Position numbers and translations under genes: made by a program. A DNA stretch of 64,000 nt from Vesta saturnalis. Lineage: Eukaryota; Arthropoda; Insecta; Coleoptera; Lampyridae. This document shows, in pieces, positions 19,665 to 30,283 of the stretch (the stretch's first letter is position 1; the number at the start of each line of letters is the position of its first letter). The notes beneath the pieces were generated by a model, which searched no databases, had not been told where the DNA came from, and saw only the letters and a program-made list of their open reading frames with translations. The DNA lies in the NCBI GenBank assembly GCA_036346205.1, contig JARFJB010000091.1, positions 2,937,001 to 3,001,000 of the forward strand. The letters are read 5' to 3'.

Positions 19665-20763
19665 ATAATAATAATAATAATAACTTTATTGTTCGAAATA
19701 CCATACAAGTTGGTGTAGAATAAAACCCTGTAAATTGCATGCAATACTAATATAAATATAAATGAATATACAAAGCATATGTAAAAGAACGAATAAACAA
19801 ACATAATTCAGATAGAAATGCGATCGGCTTAGCACTTTTAACTGTTCTGGTAGTTTGTTTATAACATTGTCCCTACATATGTCGGACTCCTTCGTAAACA
19901 CTAGTATGATGTATAGGTTTTGAATAATTAATTTTGTTAATTTTATACAAACTAGTTACATGAACATCCTATTTTAATTGTTCATCAACTAGTATAGGTA
20001 CCTAAAAAAATTGTTGTACTCACTTGCATTACTGATTTACCATTTATTCTTATTAGACAATTTTCTGACTATTCTGGTTGCTATGCTTTGAAGTGTATAA
20101 ACGTAGTTTCCTCAATATTTAGGTACAATTTGTTGACACAAAACCAATGTGAAAATTCATTAAGAATATTTTGAGCAGTTTTAATAGTCTCAACAATATT
20201 ATTTTTATAACACAAATAGCTTGTGTCATGTGCAAATATAACCATATCTTTTTGTTTATTTGACATTACATCATTTATGAAGAGTATAACTAACAGAGGC
20301 CCTAAGACAGAACCTTGTGGAACCCCACAATCAATTTTTAGAGGATCAGATATAAAACCATTAATCTCTACAACTTGGGAACGCCCCGTCAAGTAAGATG
20401 TAATCCACGCATGAATTTCTTCTCTCTAACCAAGTAGCTGATTTTTTTCCAGGAGCAATGCATGATCGACAAAATGAAATGTCTTACTTAGATCCAAAAA
20501 TATTCCTATACATTTTTTCTTATTGTTTAGATTTTCAAATAGGTTTAGTAAAAAGTCTAATGTCTCTGTTTTTGTGGATTCATTCTTTAGAAACCCATGT
20601 TGTGATGGGGATATTATACTAAATTTGTCTAAAAAACTGATTATCCTATTGAAAACTACTCTCTCTAACATTTTGGATATTGTTGATAAAAATGATATTA
20701 GCCTATGATTCTCCATACAATAAAAATCGCCCTTTTTATGAAGTGTTACTACCACAAACAATC
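19665..20763 (-). pseudogene. 5'-truncated LINE (CR1/Jockey-like) reverse transcriptase
   Basis: Minus strand from 20761: LHKKGDFYCMENHRLISFLS, ISPSQHGFLKN, IFLDLSKTFHFVDHALLLEK, then from 20392 VVEINGFISDPLKIDCGVPQ and QGSVLGPLLVILFINDV, MVIFAHDTSYLCYKNN. Motif A should read AFD; here it is TFH. The catalytic FADD is FAHD, so both metal-binding positions are damaged. One frameshift separates the halves near 20.4 kb. The element ends on the left with a (TTATTA)n 3' tail (19666-19683 as TAATAA), the usual 3' signature of this LINE group. It is inserted in the Polinton satellite, since partial satellite units flank it on both sides. Confidence 0.8.
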
Positions 20764-21515
20764 CTAATTAGTTCTAGAAATGTACCGCTAGGCGCCGCTG
20801 TCTCTATTACAGAAAACACTATCTAGTTTAAAAATATATCACTAGATGGTGCCACACACGAAACCCAATTAGCTCTAGAAATATAACGCTAGGTTGTGAA
20901 ACCTTTATTACAGAAAATATTCATTAGTCCATACATAACTAGATGGCTAAACAAATTCAAATTTCGCAACTAGGGGGCCACGATAGGAGGGCGCAGACCT
21001 AACACAAGTTCCTATATTCGTTTTATAAGTTAGCATTAGGGTACCTTATTAGAATACTATTTCCAGCCACACATGGGAGCCAAGGCAGGGGTTTGAAGGC
21101 CCGAAAGAAAGTTGCAAAGCGCTATGTCTGTCTTATAAGTTAGCAATAGGCCTCTTATAATTTTTGGTCGAGGGGCATGAACCTGAGAGTAAGTTGCTAA
21201 GCCCTACATCTGTATTACAAGTTAGCATTATGCCCCTTATTACAATACAAATTCATGTTTCCAGCCATAACCTGCAGGGACTTAAATACAAATTCAAATT
21301 TTCCGCCAATGGGGCCTCGCCAAGGGACAAAACACCGAGAGCAAGTTGCGTAACCCTACACCTGTCTTACAAATTATAATACAAATTCAAATTTTCCGCC
21401 AAGGGTACCACGACAAGACACGAAGGTTCACGAACAAGTTGCGATCACGACAAGGGGCGAAGACCCGAGAACAAGTTGCGACGACCTACACCTGTCTTAC
21501 AGTTTCAGTTACGTT
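20764..21515 (+). repeat. Degenerate satellite inside the Polinton-like element
   Basis: Two related tandem arrays. About 20770-20945: ~100-bp units with TTCTAGAAAT..CGCTAGG and TATTACAGAAAA..ATTAGT..ACTAGATGG. About 20990-21510: units carrying AAGTTGC(G/T)..CCTACA(C/T)CTGTCTTACAAGTTAGCATT, seen five times at roughly 20.99, 21.11, 21.19, 21.34 and 21.48 kb. Units are diverged. GGGATCGCCGAAACAGCCTT at about 21.53 kb is an inverted copy of 18.73-18.75 kb. Confidence 0.65.
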
Positions 21516-21749
21516 CGGGGAGGGTTGGAGTGGGGATCGCCGAAACAGCCTTCGCCGAAAGCCTCGCGTCGCGAAATTTTACCTATATGAGACATGCAAA
21601 TAACAGTTTCTCGAAACGTTAAGTACTTGCGGCAACCAACGAACAGATTGAGATTTGGTCACGTGCACTAGGATTTATTTAATCAGGAAAAGTTTTTCAT
21701 AAGTGGTGTTGAGTTAAAAGTTAAATTTGGACAATCAACCTTTAGTCTA

Positions 21750-22034
21750 ATGGCGGTGTACGGTTCCAATTACAAGACGCGGCTTATGGACACTAGTTTA
21801 CTGGTGAGACGTATGCGAATCAATCCCACCATTCTAATTACGCGCGCTAAACCCTTGGAAACAACTGCAGCAAAATACTCTGTCACAAGGACCGAAGTAA
21901 AAGTGCTAACTATACTTGTGGGCATACAGCGAAAATCATCGGATAATGTCTTCCTGGGTCAGTTACCTAAACGATGCATCGTAGGTTTTACCGCAAATAA
22001 AGCCTTGAGAGAGATAATGTGTAAAGGTTATTGA
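21750..22034 (+). pseudogene. Polinton/Maverick capsid-type protein, C-terminal fragment (F54H12.2-like)
   Basis: A 94-residue frame whose body (LLVRRMRINPTILITRAKPL, TAAKYSVTRTEVKVLTI, FLGQLPKRCIVGFTANKALR) resembles the C-terminal part of the structural protein annotated in many arthropods as 'F54H12.2-like', a Polinton virion-type gene. Only a fragment is present: the frame begins abruptly after noncoding sequence and stops at 22032-22034, far short of the family length. Recognition is from remembered family pattern, not a search. It supports the Polinton reading of the surrounding long inverted repeats. Not functional as it stands. Confidence 0.5.
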
Positions 22035-22391
22035 CTTTTGCATTAACTGTAACCCCGTTAGTGCGATTCTTACCTATATGAAGGCATCGCATCGCTAAAT
22101 TTTGTCTATATGATTAGATTTCATGTTTGGTAAAGTATTGCTGGACACTTTTCGCAATAAAGCCCCTGTCCTTATCCATCTGTATACTTTGAGGTATCTT
22201 TTCGCATCTTTGAAAAATAACCGAAACTACGTCGATTATAGAACATGTAGTTTTTCATCTTCAGAACTCGTGTCCCACTGCAACATCTACTGATTCTTAA
22301 TTATAACTCACAAACTCAAAAAAATGTTACCCACAATGTACCTGTTTCGAGTAAATTTCTTACTACAGGTTTATGTATAGTGCACGCTACT
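22035..22391. other. Noncoding DNA between capsid fragment and right long TIR
   Basis: No gene or repeat that I recognise. Confidence 0.5.
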
Positions 22392-22907
22392 TGTTTCTGT
22401 AACCGCGCTCTAATATCTTCCCTAGGGGCCTGTTTATAAATCTAGGTTCCTTTTTGACAGGGGGTATTTCTGCTAAGGCAGAGCTTGTATGTAAAATAGA
22501 CTTATGTGATGGTATGCCAATCCCATTATCGGTAAAACCCGCAAATTTAAAAATAGTACTCTAATAAGCGGCCAGCATGCATGCTTAACCTGACTATAAA
22601 ATCTAAAACCGTTTTTTTTACAGAGGTATTTCTGATGAGACAGAACCTTTATGTATGTAAAATATTATAGAGGTGTAATCTAGCTTAAAGAAGAAGACAC
22701 AGGCAATTCGCTACATAATATTAAATAACCTGTTTGCGCAAATATATATTTGGTGTTGGCTGTTGGTGGTTTACACGAAGAGTTTGATAGACATTTTATT
22801 CTAAGTTAGTTAGTAATTTAATTTAATTATAACAGCTTCGCAATTGAATTGCATCTCTATATGTACGGTGTTTATTATTATTGTTTACGTCCAATTGCAA
22901 AATCGAT

Positions 22908-22943
<36 letters not shown>

Positions 22944-23556
22944 TAACAGCGTATTTAAAAATCAATTGTGTATGTTATCTTTATCTTGATTAGCTTCTTT
23001 AATATAAAAAAAAAACCAATTGTTTATTAACTTTACAAAATAGACCAAAATACAATCCCCACGTGGGCATATAAAACAAGCGCTATTGCATCAGAGTAGA
23101 AATGATTATTATTATTTCATCTAATATTTAGACCTTAATGTTTTGTTGCAGCAGTAAATTTTTAAAATATTTGTAAACACATTAATTAACGCAATGTCGA
23201 CGACTGATTGCTACTTTCCATTCATAATGAAGTTGTATAACTGTTTAATAATAATAAATACATATTAAGAAGCCCGCGAACAGATTCCCATCTTACAAGA
23301 CTAGAACTTTATTAGAATACAACCCCCAATGCATAAATAAATTAGATCACAATCTGTAGATGGGATTAAAAGAAATGTAATAATAATTATGCAATCTCCT
23401 TTGATAAAAAAGCGGGGTCTAATTAATAACAGATTAAATCTTTTTATTCTCAGGTGAAAAAATGCGATTCCACATGGGCATATAAAAAAGTGAAAGTTAA
23501 AGTGCCCCACAAGTGACGTCAAAAATCCAAGATGGCGGCGCAAGGTGTCTGTGCTC

Positions 23557-24944
23557 TACGAACACCCTATATATTTTTGCATTTTTGGATGGGAACTAGA
23601 ATTTTGAATCTTTTTATTGACACTATACCATGCTCATCTGTTTTTGAGATAAAAGTTATTTTCCGAAATCTTGACTGCTGGTTGACTCCTATTTGCATTG
23701 AGATAAAAAGTTCAAATGCAATTAAGTTTGTAGTTTAAAGATGCATTTTTTAAAATAAAAATCTTTACCTGTGAATAATGCCCAAATTTATACTTTTGGG
23801 CCAGGTTAAAAATGTAAAAAAATCAGTATTTTTACATGGAATACCCTATTTTTTGTTACGTAATCGAATTGGTCATAAGATTTGCTACAAAGTGGTATGA
23901 CATGTTGTTATACCTAAATCAAACTGTTCTAGAGTTATTTCTAAAAAACGGAAAATTTTAATTCCTTAGCCATTATTTTGAGAATGATAGGAATGGTTGC
24001 TATAGATATGAGAAATAATTTTTCAAATGTCAACCTTTTTAATGTTTGTGATTTAGTACTTCTCCCTTAAGTGCTTTAATATTACTGCTACAAAGAGTGA
24101 AAATGAATAACAATACGAAAATTATGTTTACACAAATCAAGAAATTCTTAATTTATTTTTTATACATGTAAAATGCGACACGATTCTTAGTAGAACTTGC
24201 ACAGTATTTAATGAAAGCTATCCACATTTACCTCCGATGACAAAACGTATATTTAGAAGAATACGAGCAAATTTTGTGTGCTTGAATGAGGACAGTTACC
24301 ATTTCGAACATTTATTATAATTTGTTTGTAGTTTTTTACATCCATTTATTGTCATTTGAAGTAAATGTGAATAGTTTCATTCTACTAAAATATTGTAGCA
24401 TTTTCCGTGCATAAAAAATAAATTAAGAATTTTTTTATTTGCATAAATATTATTTTATTTTATTTTGCCACCATAATGTTCTTTATATGCCCCAAATGCG
24501 GGCGTAATGTGGTCTTTATTGCACGGAAATGTCACTGTTGCTAAGCAGCATGATTGACAGCAAACACATGACATGATATGTTGCGTTTTCACCTTCCATT
24601 TCAGAATGCAAATTATTTACAAACAAACAGTACCTTAGCAAAAATTTAGCAATATCACAGTATCGTAGTAACAACAAATTAGCCTACTGTCGACTGTATT
24701 TCACTGCATTTGCATTTAAAAACTTGCCGAAAATACTGAATCTTTTTAAAATTTTGTACCAGTTTCATGGTGCAAAATAAAATAAAACATTGTATGTACC
24801 ACGGGATAATTGTAGATTATGCCCTTAATACATAAATATCTATTAGCAATAATATTAAGGCATTTAAGAGATAAACACTAAGTCATAAACATTAAAAACT
24901 TGACATATGAAAAATTACTTCTCGTATCCATAACAACCATTGTA
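23557..24944 (+). mobile_element. Internally deleted mariner-like element remnant
   Basis: Begins with a mariner-type end (acaccctatatatttttgca) directly abutting the Polinton-like element, followed by ~600 bp of TIR-like AT-rich DNA. AGAAATTCTTAATTTATTTT near 24.14 kb recurs inverted near 24.42 kb, so the inner TIR parts are recognisable. The only coding scrap is at 24192-24320. The right outer end was not identified. Confidence 0.5.
24192..24320 (+). pseudogene. Fused N- and C-terminal scrap of a mariner-like transposase
   Basis: Forty-two codons read TVFNESYPHLPPMTKRIFRR, a transposase N-terminal motif, and then run straight into FVCLNEDSYHFEHLL and TAA, the usual C-terminal ending of this mariner type (compare HIEHLL and HFEQLL elsewhere in the window). 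The whole catalytic core is missing, the hallmark of a deletion derivative. Confidence 0.6.
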
Positions 24945-25175
24945 TACTTTTAAAATGGACGTCAAAGCATGGGACCAATTGTTTCTCAAAATGATATCCG
25001 AGGTTGCCGCATTTTTTAAACGTCATGTCGCTGTCAGTCTGTTTTGATAGTTAATTCTGACATTATAAATTAATTTAGAACATTCCAAAAAGTATAAAAC
25101 ACAAGATTTGAAGAGGCGTACAATTTGAAACTTCCCGTGTATCACCTAATAAATTGTTGTCCATTCGTCAGAAAA

Positions 25176-27320
25176 ATGTAAAGTAAAGACGAGAAAATTG
25201 AAATTATGCTGTGGTATCAATCCGGAAATAGATTGATAAGTGCACGAGATTTATTTTGTGCAAAATATCCAGAAAGATCCATTGCTTCTATCAGTACAAT
25301 TCAAAATAGTATAAACCTTTTTAAATATGAAGGCTGTCTAATAACTTCCCATAAAATAAAAACTAGAACGAGCTATGTGTTAACAGAGGAAATGAAAGTA
25401 AACATTTTATGTTACGTGGAAGAAAATTGCATTGTATCTCTGAAAGAAATATCTACACAATTTAATGTGAGGAAATCATCTGTGTTCAAAACACTCAAAG
25501 AATTTAAGTACAAATCCTACAAGTTTCGCAATCATCAACAATTGTATGAAGAAGATAAAGTGAAATAAGATCATTTTTGCGATGAAGATACTTTCATAAT
25601 TAACGGAGAAGTAAATTCACAAAACTTCAGGTTAGTGTCTGAATACCCATTATCCATTTGCTTTCGAACTGTATTTCTTATTTAGATATTGGTCCCGTAC
25701 TAACCAACATTTACAGAATTTAACGAGGACTCAGTATCCTGCAAAAGTAAATGTATGGCTAGGTTTAGTTGGAAATCAATTCCAACTGGGCGAACCAGTG
25801 GAGAGTCTCCGTCAATCCCACCAAAACCCAAACAATCCTTTTCCGACATCCTCATTACACAGAGGATAAGTTTCCTAACCTTGCCTCCAGAAACGTCTCC
25901 CTCACCCTTAACCAAGAAAGGCTCACACTCCAAGATGAAATCACCTACCTAGGAATCCTCTTCACTAGAACCCTCAATTGGCTCCCCGATGTAAAAAGAA
26001 CACTAAACAGGATTAGAAACCGCGCAAACCTACTGGGCGCCCTTCGGGGTAGAATCAGAGGTTGTCACCCTAAAACACTTCTACACACATATAAAACATA
26101 CATCCGCCCTGTTATGGATTTCCGAGCTCCTATATACACAAACATTAACCCCAATCATCTTTCCTCAATCGCCTCCTGTGAACGCCGAATTTTTAGACGA
26201 ATACATAGGCTACCCCTCAGGTACCCTAATGACCTAACCCTACAACATGCCAATATACCCCCAATCACAAACCGTATCCAAAAACTCCAGGGAAACTTTA
26301 CCTATAAAAGAATTTTCGGCAACACTATCCCAACCAAAGAAATCCTTACGACTCCTTACAACTACCGCTTTCCCAAGTTTCCTCGGAAAAACCCCAAATT
26401 AAAATTTAAACATCCTCCCGCAATCCTCACACAACTCCTCGACGACCTCCCTGAGGAGGTAGAAGAAACCCTCGATAGTACCCCATATGCCCTCCGCATC
26501 CCCCCGGCCATCCGATGACGACCCAGCATGACCCCGGCCAACGATTTAATTAATCACACTTCACACCACACGAACCCACACGCACCCTTAAACCCAACCA
26601 CACCGTATTGAAAATTCAAATTCACATTCAATAAATTTAAAAAGCTTTTTTTTTCTTTTTTTTATTACCAAAAATTACCGCACCTCATGATTGTACACAA
26701 TACAATAACAAAAAACAGCGCAACACCAACAACAAGGGAATGACCAGGGCTGAAGAGGAGAAGGACTCCTGAACAGTCCACGATAAGATACATAAAAGCT
26801 AAAATAAGTAACTACTAACCATAAGCATGAGCAAACTAACAAAAAAAAAAAAAAAAAAAAAAAAAAGAAATCAATTTGTGGGCCCATTTTTTATTGATGG
26901 AAATCTGACTTCCTCTAAATTTATAAATCTGTTAAGAAATAGCATTATTTCAGCTATACATAATTAAAATATTATTGAACCCTGATTTTAAATGGATGGA
27001 GCTCCTGCACATTGCACAAATGAAATTACAAACCTTTTAAACAATTTGGTCTCAGCCTGTTAGATTGGAAGATTTGGTCCATTAATGTGGCCACCACGTT
27101 CACCTGATTTGTCTCCGAATGATTTTTTTGTATGGGGATACCTAAATCAAAAATTTATACCAACGTCCCTATACGAAATACTGAAGAATTAAAATTGCGT
27201 ATACGCACCGAATGTCATAAAATAAATTGTACGTTTATTATGAATGCTGTGCATGCTTTCCGAGATCACCTCGGATATTGTTTGGAATTGGATGGTGGCC
27301 ACTTCGAACACTTACTATAA
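25176..27320 (+). pseudogene. Mariner-like transposase of element B, interrupted by a LINE
   Basis: ATG 25176 is followed at once by TAA, then SKDEKIEIMLWYQSGNRLIS, ARDLFCAKYPERSIASI, the HTH-like block and KEFKYKSYKFRNHQQLYEED. After a stop it continues CDEDTFIINGEVNSQNFR; a GT-AG segment 25631-25685 (55 nt) restores the frame to YWSRTNQHLQNL and VNVWLGLVGNQF at 25781. The LINE follows. At 26867 the gene resumes: NQFVGPFFIDGNLTSSKF, a stop, then DGAPAHCTNEITNLLN, WPPRSPDLSPNDFFVWGYL and a shifted tail ending in GGHFEHLL. The first catalytic Asp lies in CDEDTF. The gene is dead from stops, frameshifts and the insertion. Confidence 0.75.
25782..26866 (+). mobile_element. 5'-truncated Jockey-type LINE with poly(A) and 10-bp target duplication
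   Basis: Inserted in the element B transposase. GAAATCAATT is present at 25772-25781 and 26867-26876, an exact target-site duplication. The insert ends in an A26 tract (26841-26866). The coding part, open to TGA at 26516-26518, is the C-terminal portion of ORF2: NWANQWRVSVNPTKTQTILF (end of the RT palm/thumb), ITYLGILFTRTLNWLPDVKR, HTYKTYIRPVMDFRAPIY and CERRIFRRIHRLPLRYP, blocks typical of Jockey-clade elements. The catalytic FADD lies upstream of the truncation. Its intact frame and perfect TSD make it one of the youngest insertions here. Confidence 0.9.
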
Positions 27321-27564
27321 TTTTTAAATTTTATTTACACTCTTGTAAATCGTAGAATTCAAAATATTACAACATTGTAATGCAATTTTTCTTATTATTT
27401 GTACTGGTAACTTGTCTCCTGTTGGTGCCGACATTTGAAAAATAAGTATTTTTCTCGTTAATATTGCGTATAACATGTGTGGTTAAATCTAACGCAGGAA
27501 AATACAATAGAAAGCAATTCTTTAAATTTGAACATAATTTTGCTCTAATTCTGTTAATATCCTC
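27321..27564. other. Inner 3' sequence of mariner element B
   Basis: AT-rich noncoding DNA between the transposase end and the second LINE. Confidence 0.5.
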
Positions 27565-29720
27565 AATAATAATAATAATAATTTTATTTGTCCTGTTGAC
27601 TATTTACATAGCATAGGATATGTCAATAAAATAAGAGTAATACTATTGTATAATAATTGCATGTACACTATGTTTAAAACAAACGTGTAGATCAGCATTC
27701 AACATCATAAGTTGTCATCAAGAAACTCATTTAAAGAATAATAACATTTCTTTATTAATAGAGCTTTTATTTTTTGCGTGAAGGTGTTTTCTGTGCAGTC
27801 TTTAAATGTATTAGGTAACTTATTGTATAATTTTATAGCCAAATACTTTGGACAGTTTTCGAAGGTTGTTAAATTGTGCGAAGGTACCTCTAAAGTATAT
27901 TTATTTCTTGTAACATACTTATGATGTGCTGATAACCTGGTCCATTTCTTGCACTCTGTTTTAGCATACACAAGCATATATATTATTAATAAGCATGGCA
28001 ATGTCAAAATCTTTAGTTGTACAAAAATGTTTCTACAACTTGCACGGTGGTTTGCCCCAACTATATTTCTTATTGCCTTTTTTTGTAACTTAAAAATCCT
28101 GACACTTGATGGAGATGCACCCCATGCGATGAGGCCATATGCTATAATTGACTGAAAATATGCGTAATAGAAAGTGATCAACACATACTTATCTACCAAT
28201 ACTTACAATTGCTTGATGCAGTAACAAATTGGAGCCACCCTTCTACAAACTGCTTCAATATGAACATCCCACAAACCATCATTTTGAATAGATATTCCTA
28301 AAAATTTAACAACATTTTCTTGTTTAATAGACCCATCCAATGTTTTTACCAAAACACTCATATTATTATTATTAGTAATACGAGTGAGATTGAAATTTAT
28401 TACAAAACACATGATTGGATAAAAACCAGTTTATGAACTTTTTTCAGTTCTTCATTTGCTTTTGATATAACTTTTGGTAGACTACAGTCACTTACTAATA
28501 GCGAAGTATCATCCGCAAACATGACATAATTGTTACTATAGAATCGTTTACATAGATAACATAAAGTAATGGCCCTAAAACAGAACCTTGAGGTACCCCT
28601 ACAGAAGATTTCAATATATTTGATTGTAGCCCATTTATTTCTACATAATGTAGTCTGTTTTCTAGATAACTTTCAAACCATTTTAAGCTAATAATAGAGA
28701 ATGAGGAACTAGATCAAATGCCTTACTTAGATCCAAGAATACTCCCAATGAGGTTTTTTCTTGATTTAAGTTGTCATATAAATTGTTGATGAAAGTAGAG
28801 ATTGCACCACTTGTTGATAAGTTTTTACGAAAACCAAATTGATTATCCTTGAGTAGTTGATACTTTTCAAAAAAGTAAATTATCTTTTCAGAAACATATT
28901 TTCACAAATTTTCGAGAAACTTGTAAGTAGTGCTATTGGTCGATAATTTTCAACACTAGTTGTAGATCCAGATTTATGCAATGGTTTTATTTTTGCAATT
29001 TTTAGTTTTTCTGGAAAACAGCCTTCCGCCAAGGAACAGTTGATAATATTCGTAAGGGGTTTCAAGATATAAATCGCGCATTTTTTAAGCAAATTATTAC
29101 TGATATTATCTATTCCAACTGAATTAGTTTTTTTAAGTTTTCTAATTATATCTAATACCTCATTCTCAGTTATTGGATGAAAATAAAATGAGTTTACTGA
29201 ATTAGAAATGTTTATATCATTCGAAGCTGTTGTATTGTTTACAATGCTTCGACTATTTGTAACCATGTTTGGTACAGAGTTGAAATAGTTATTAAAGTGA
29301 TCAGCTACCTGAGTTTCCTTTATATTAGAATTGTATTTATGTAAATTAATTATACTCCATGCTGCTTTGGATTTGTTTTGTTCATTATTTATCATCGAGT
29401 TAAAATACATTCGTTTGGCTTTTTTTAGTAATTGCCTATAAATCGATTTATATTTTTTATAATATAAATTAATTTCATTACAGCCCAAATGTGTCAGTAA
29501 ATAAAGATTCTTTAAGTTTTGCGAAGAAATTTTCAGACCGGTTGTTATCCACATGTTACGTTTAATTTTGGTTTTACCATTTTTTGCTGTTCTATGTGGA
29601 AATGCTACATTGAAGCAGTATAAGAGTGTATCCATGAATAAGTTAAATTTCGTATTAGCATTATAATCTGAACATAGTATTTCCGTCCATTGTTCCTTAG
29701 CTAACAAAGAACAAAAATAA
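27565..29720 (-). pseudogene. CR1/Jockey-like LINE ORF2, 5'-truncated
   Basis: Minus strand, 3' tail of TAATAA repeats at 27565-27582. From 29707: LAKEQWTEILCSDYNANTKF, then the linker (NSVGIDNISNNLLKKCAIYI), LKIAKIKPLHKSGS, ENYRPIALLTSFSKICENMF. The palm follows at 28.9-28.45 kb with frameshifts: GVPQGSVLGPLLYVIYVN, and MFADDTSLLVS, so the catalytic FADD is preserved. Then DGSIKQENVVKFLGISIQND and the C-terminal region 28199-27705 (YFQSIIAYGLIAWGASPSSV, KLQKKAIRNIVGANHRASCR). The same group as the LINE at 19.7 kb but a different lineage. The 5' truncation point is near 29.72 kb; I could not find a convincing target duplication. Confidence 0.8.
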
Positions 29721-30224
29721 CTAACACATCCGATCGATCCATTATCTTGAAAAGCAAGTGAACAACGCCATTTGAAGTCTTTGCTGGTAGTGTATCCTAC
29801 AATTTATACCGTTTAGTTAATGATAACACAATTCGCATCAGTATAATCGATTACCTTGGATTCGTTTCGAACAACACACGAAATATTAGCAACATAAAGG
29901 CCACAATTTATACCACAACCACAGTTTGTTAAATTGTTAAATTTATTCGACAGGCTCACACCGACCGAAACGAATGGACCACAACTTATTAGGTGATACA
30001 CGGGAATTTTCAAATTGTACGCCTCTTCAAATCTCGTGTTTTGTACTTTTTGTAATGTTCTAAATTAATTTATGTCAGAATTAACTATCAAAACTGACTG
30101 ACAGCGACATGACGTTTAAAAAATGCGGCAACCTCGGATATCATTTTGAGAAACAATTGGTCCCATGCTTTAACTTGTCCATTTTAAAAGTATACATAGG
30201 GCGCATGTATACTATGAAAAAAAA

Positions 30225-30226
30225 TT

Positions 30227-30280
<54 letters not shown>
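30225..30280. repeat. (TA)n microsatellite
   Basis: Pure TA run of about 28 repeats just right of mariner element B. Confidence 0.95.

Positions 30281-30283
<3 letters not shown>

Larger units (their letters stand above)
17518..23556. mobile_element. ~6-kb element with ~1.17-kb terminal inverted repeats: probable deleted Polinton/Maverick
   Basis: The arms 17518-18690 and 22392-23556 are inverted copies over their whole length. They share GACACCTTGCGCCGCCATCT at the outer end, ATTGCATCAGGGTAGAAAT-like blocks with matched (TA)n runs, GCATGCATGC, and CCCCTGTCAAAAAGGAAC at the inner end. Termini begin AG (AGAACACAG / AGAGCACAG). Kilobase TIRs starting AG, plus a fragment of a Polinton-type capsid protein inside, fit Polinton/Maverick, normally 15-20 kb, so most genes (DNA polymerase B, integrase, ATPase) would be deleted. 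No matching 6-bp target duplication is visible, which weakens the call. Confidence 0.6.
24945..30192 (+). mobile_element. Mariner-like element B with two nested LINEs
   Basis: The outer ends are inverted repeats (TACTTTTAAAATGGAC at 24945; GTCCATTTTAAAAGTA ending at 30192) with TA on each side. The arms run ~230 bp each (24945-25175 and 29975-30192), sharing GGGACCAATTGTTTCTCAAA, GTTGCCGCATTTTTTAAACG and CCCGTGTATCACCTAATAA. The transposase is on the + strand, interrupted by a Jockey-type LINE. A second LINE (27565 to about 29.7 kb) sits between the transposase end and the right arm. Confidence 0.8.

Noticed and set aside
23301..23543. 80-codon minus frame in the right long TIR
   Set aside because: The inverted arm at 17.5-17.8 kb does not keep the frame; Phe/Ile-rich AT composition.
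29813..30013. 66-codon minus frame near the right end of mariner B
   Set aside because: Overlaps the terminal inverted repeat and shows no domain; probably TIR sequence plus spacer.
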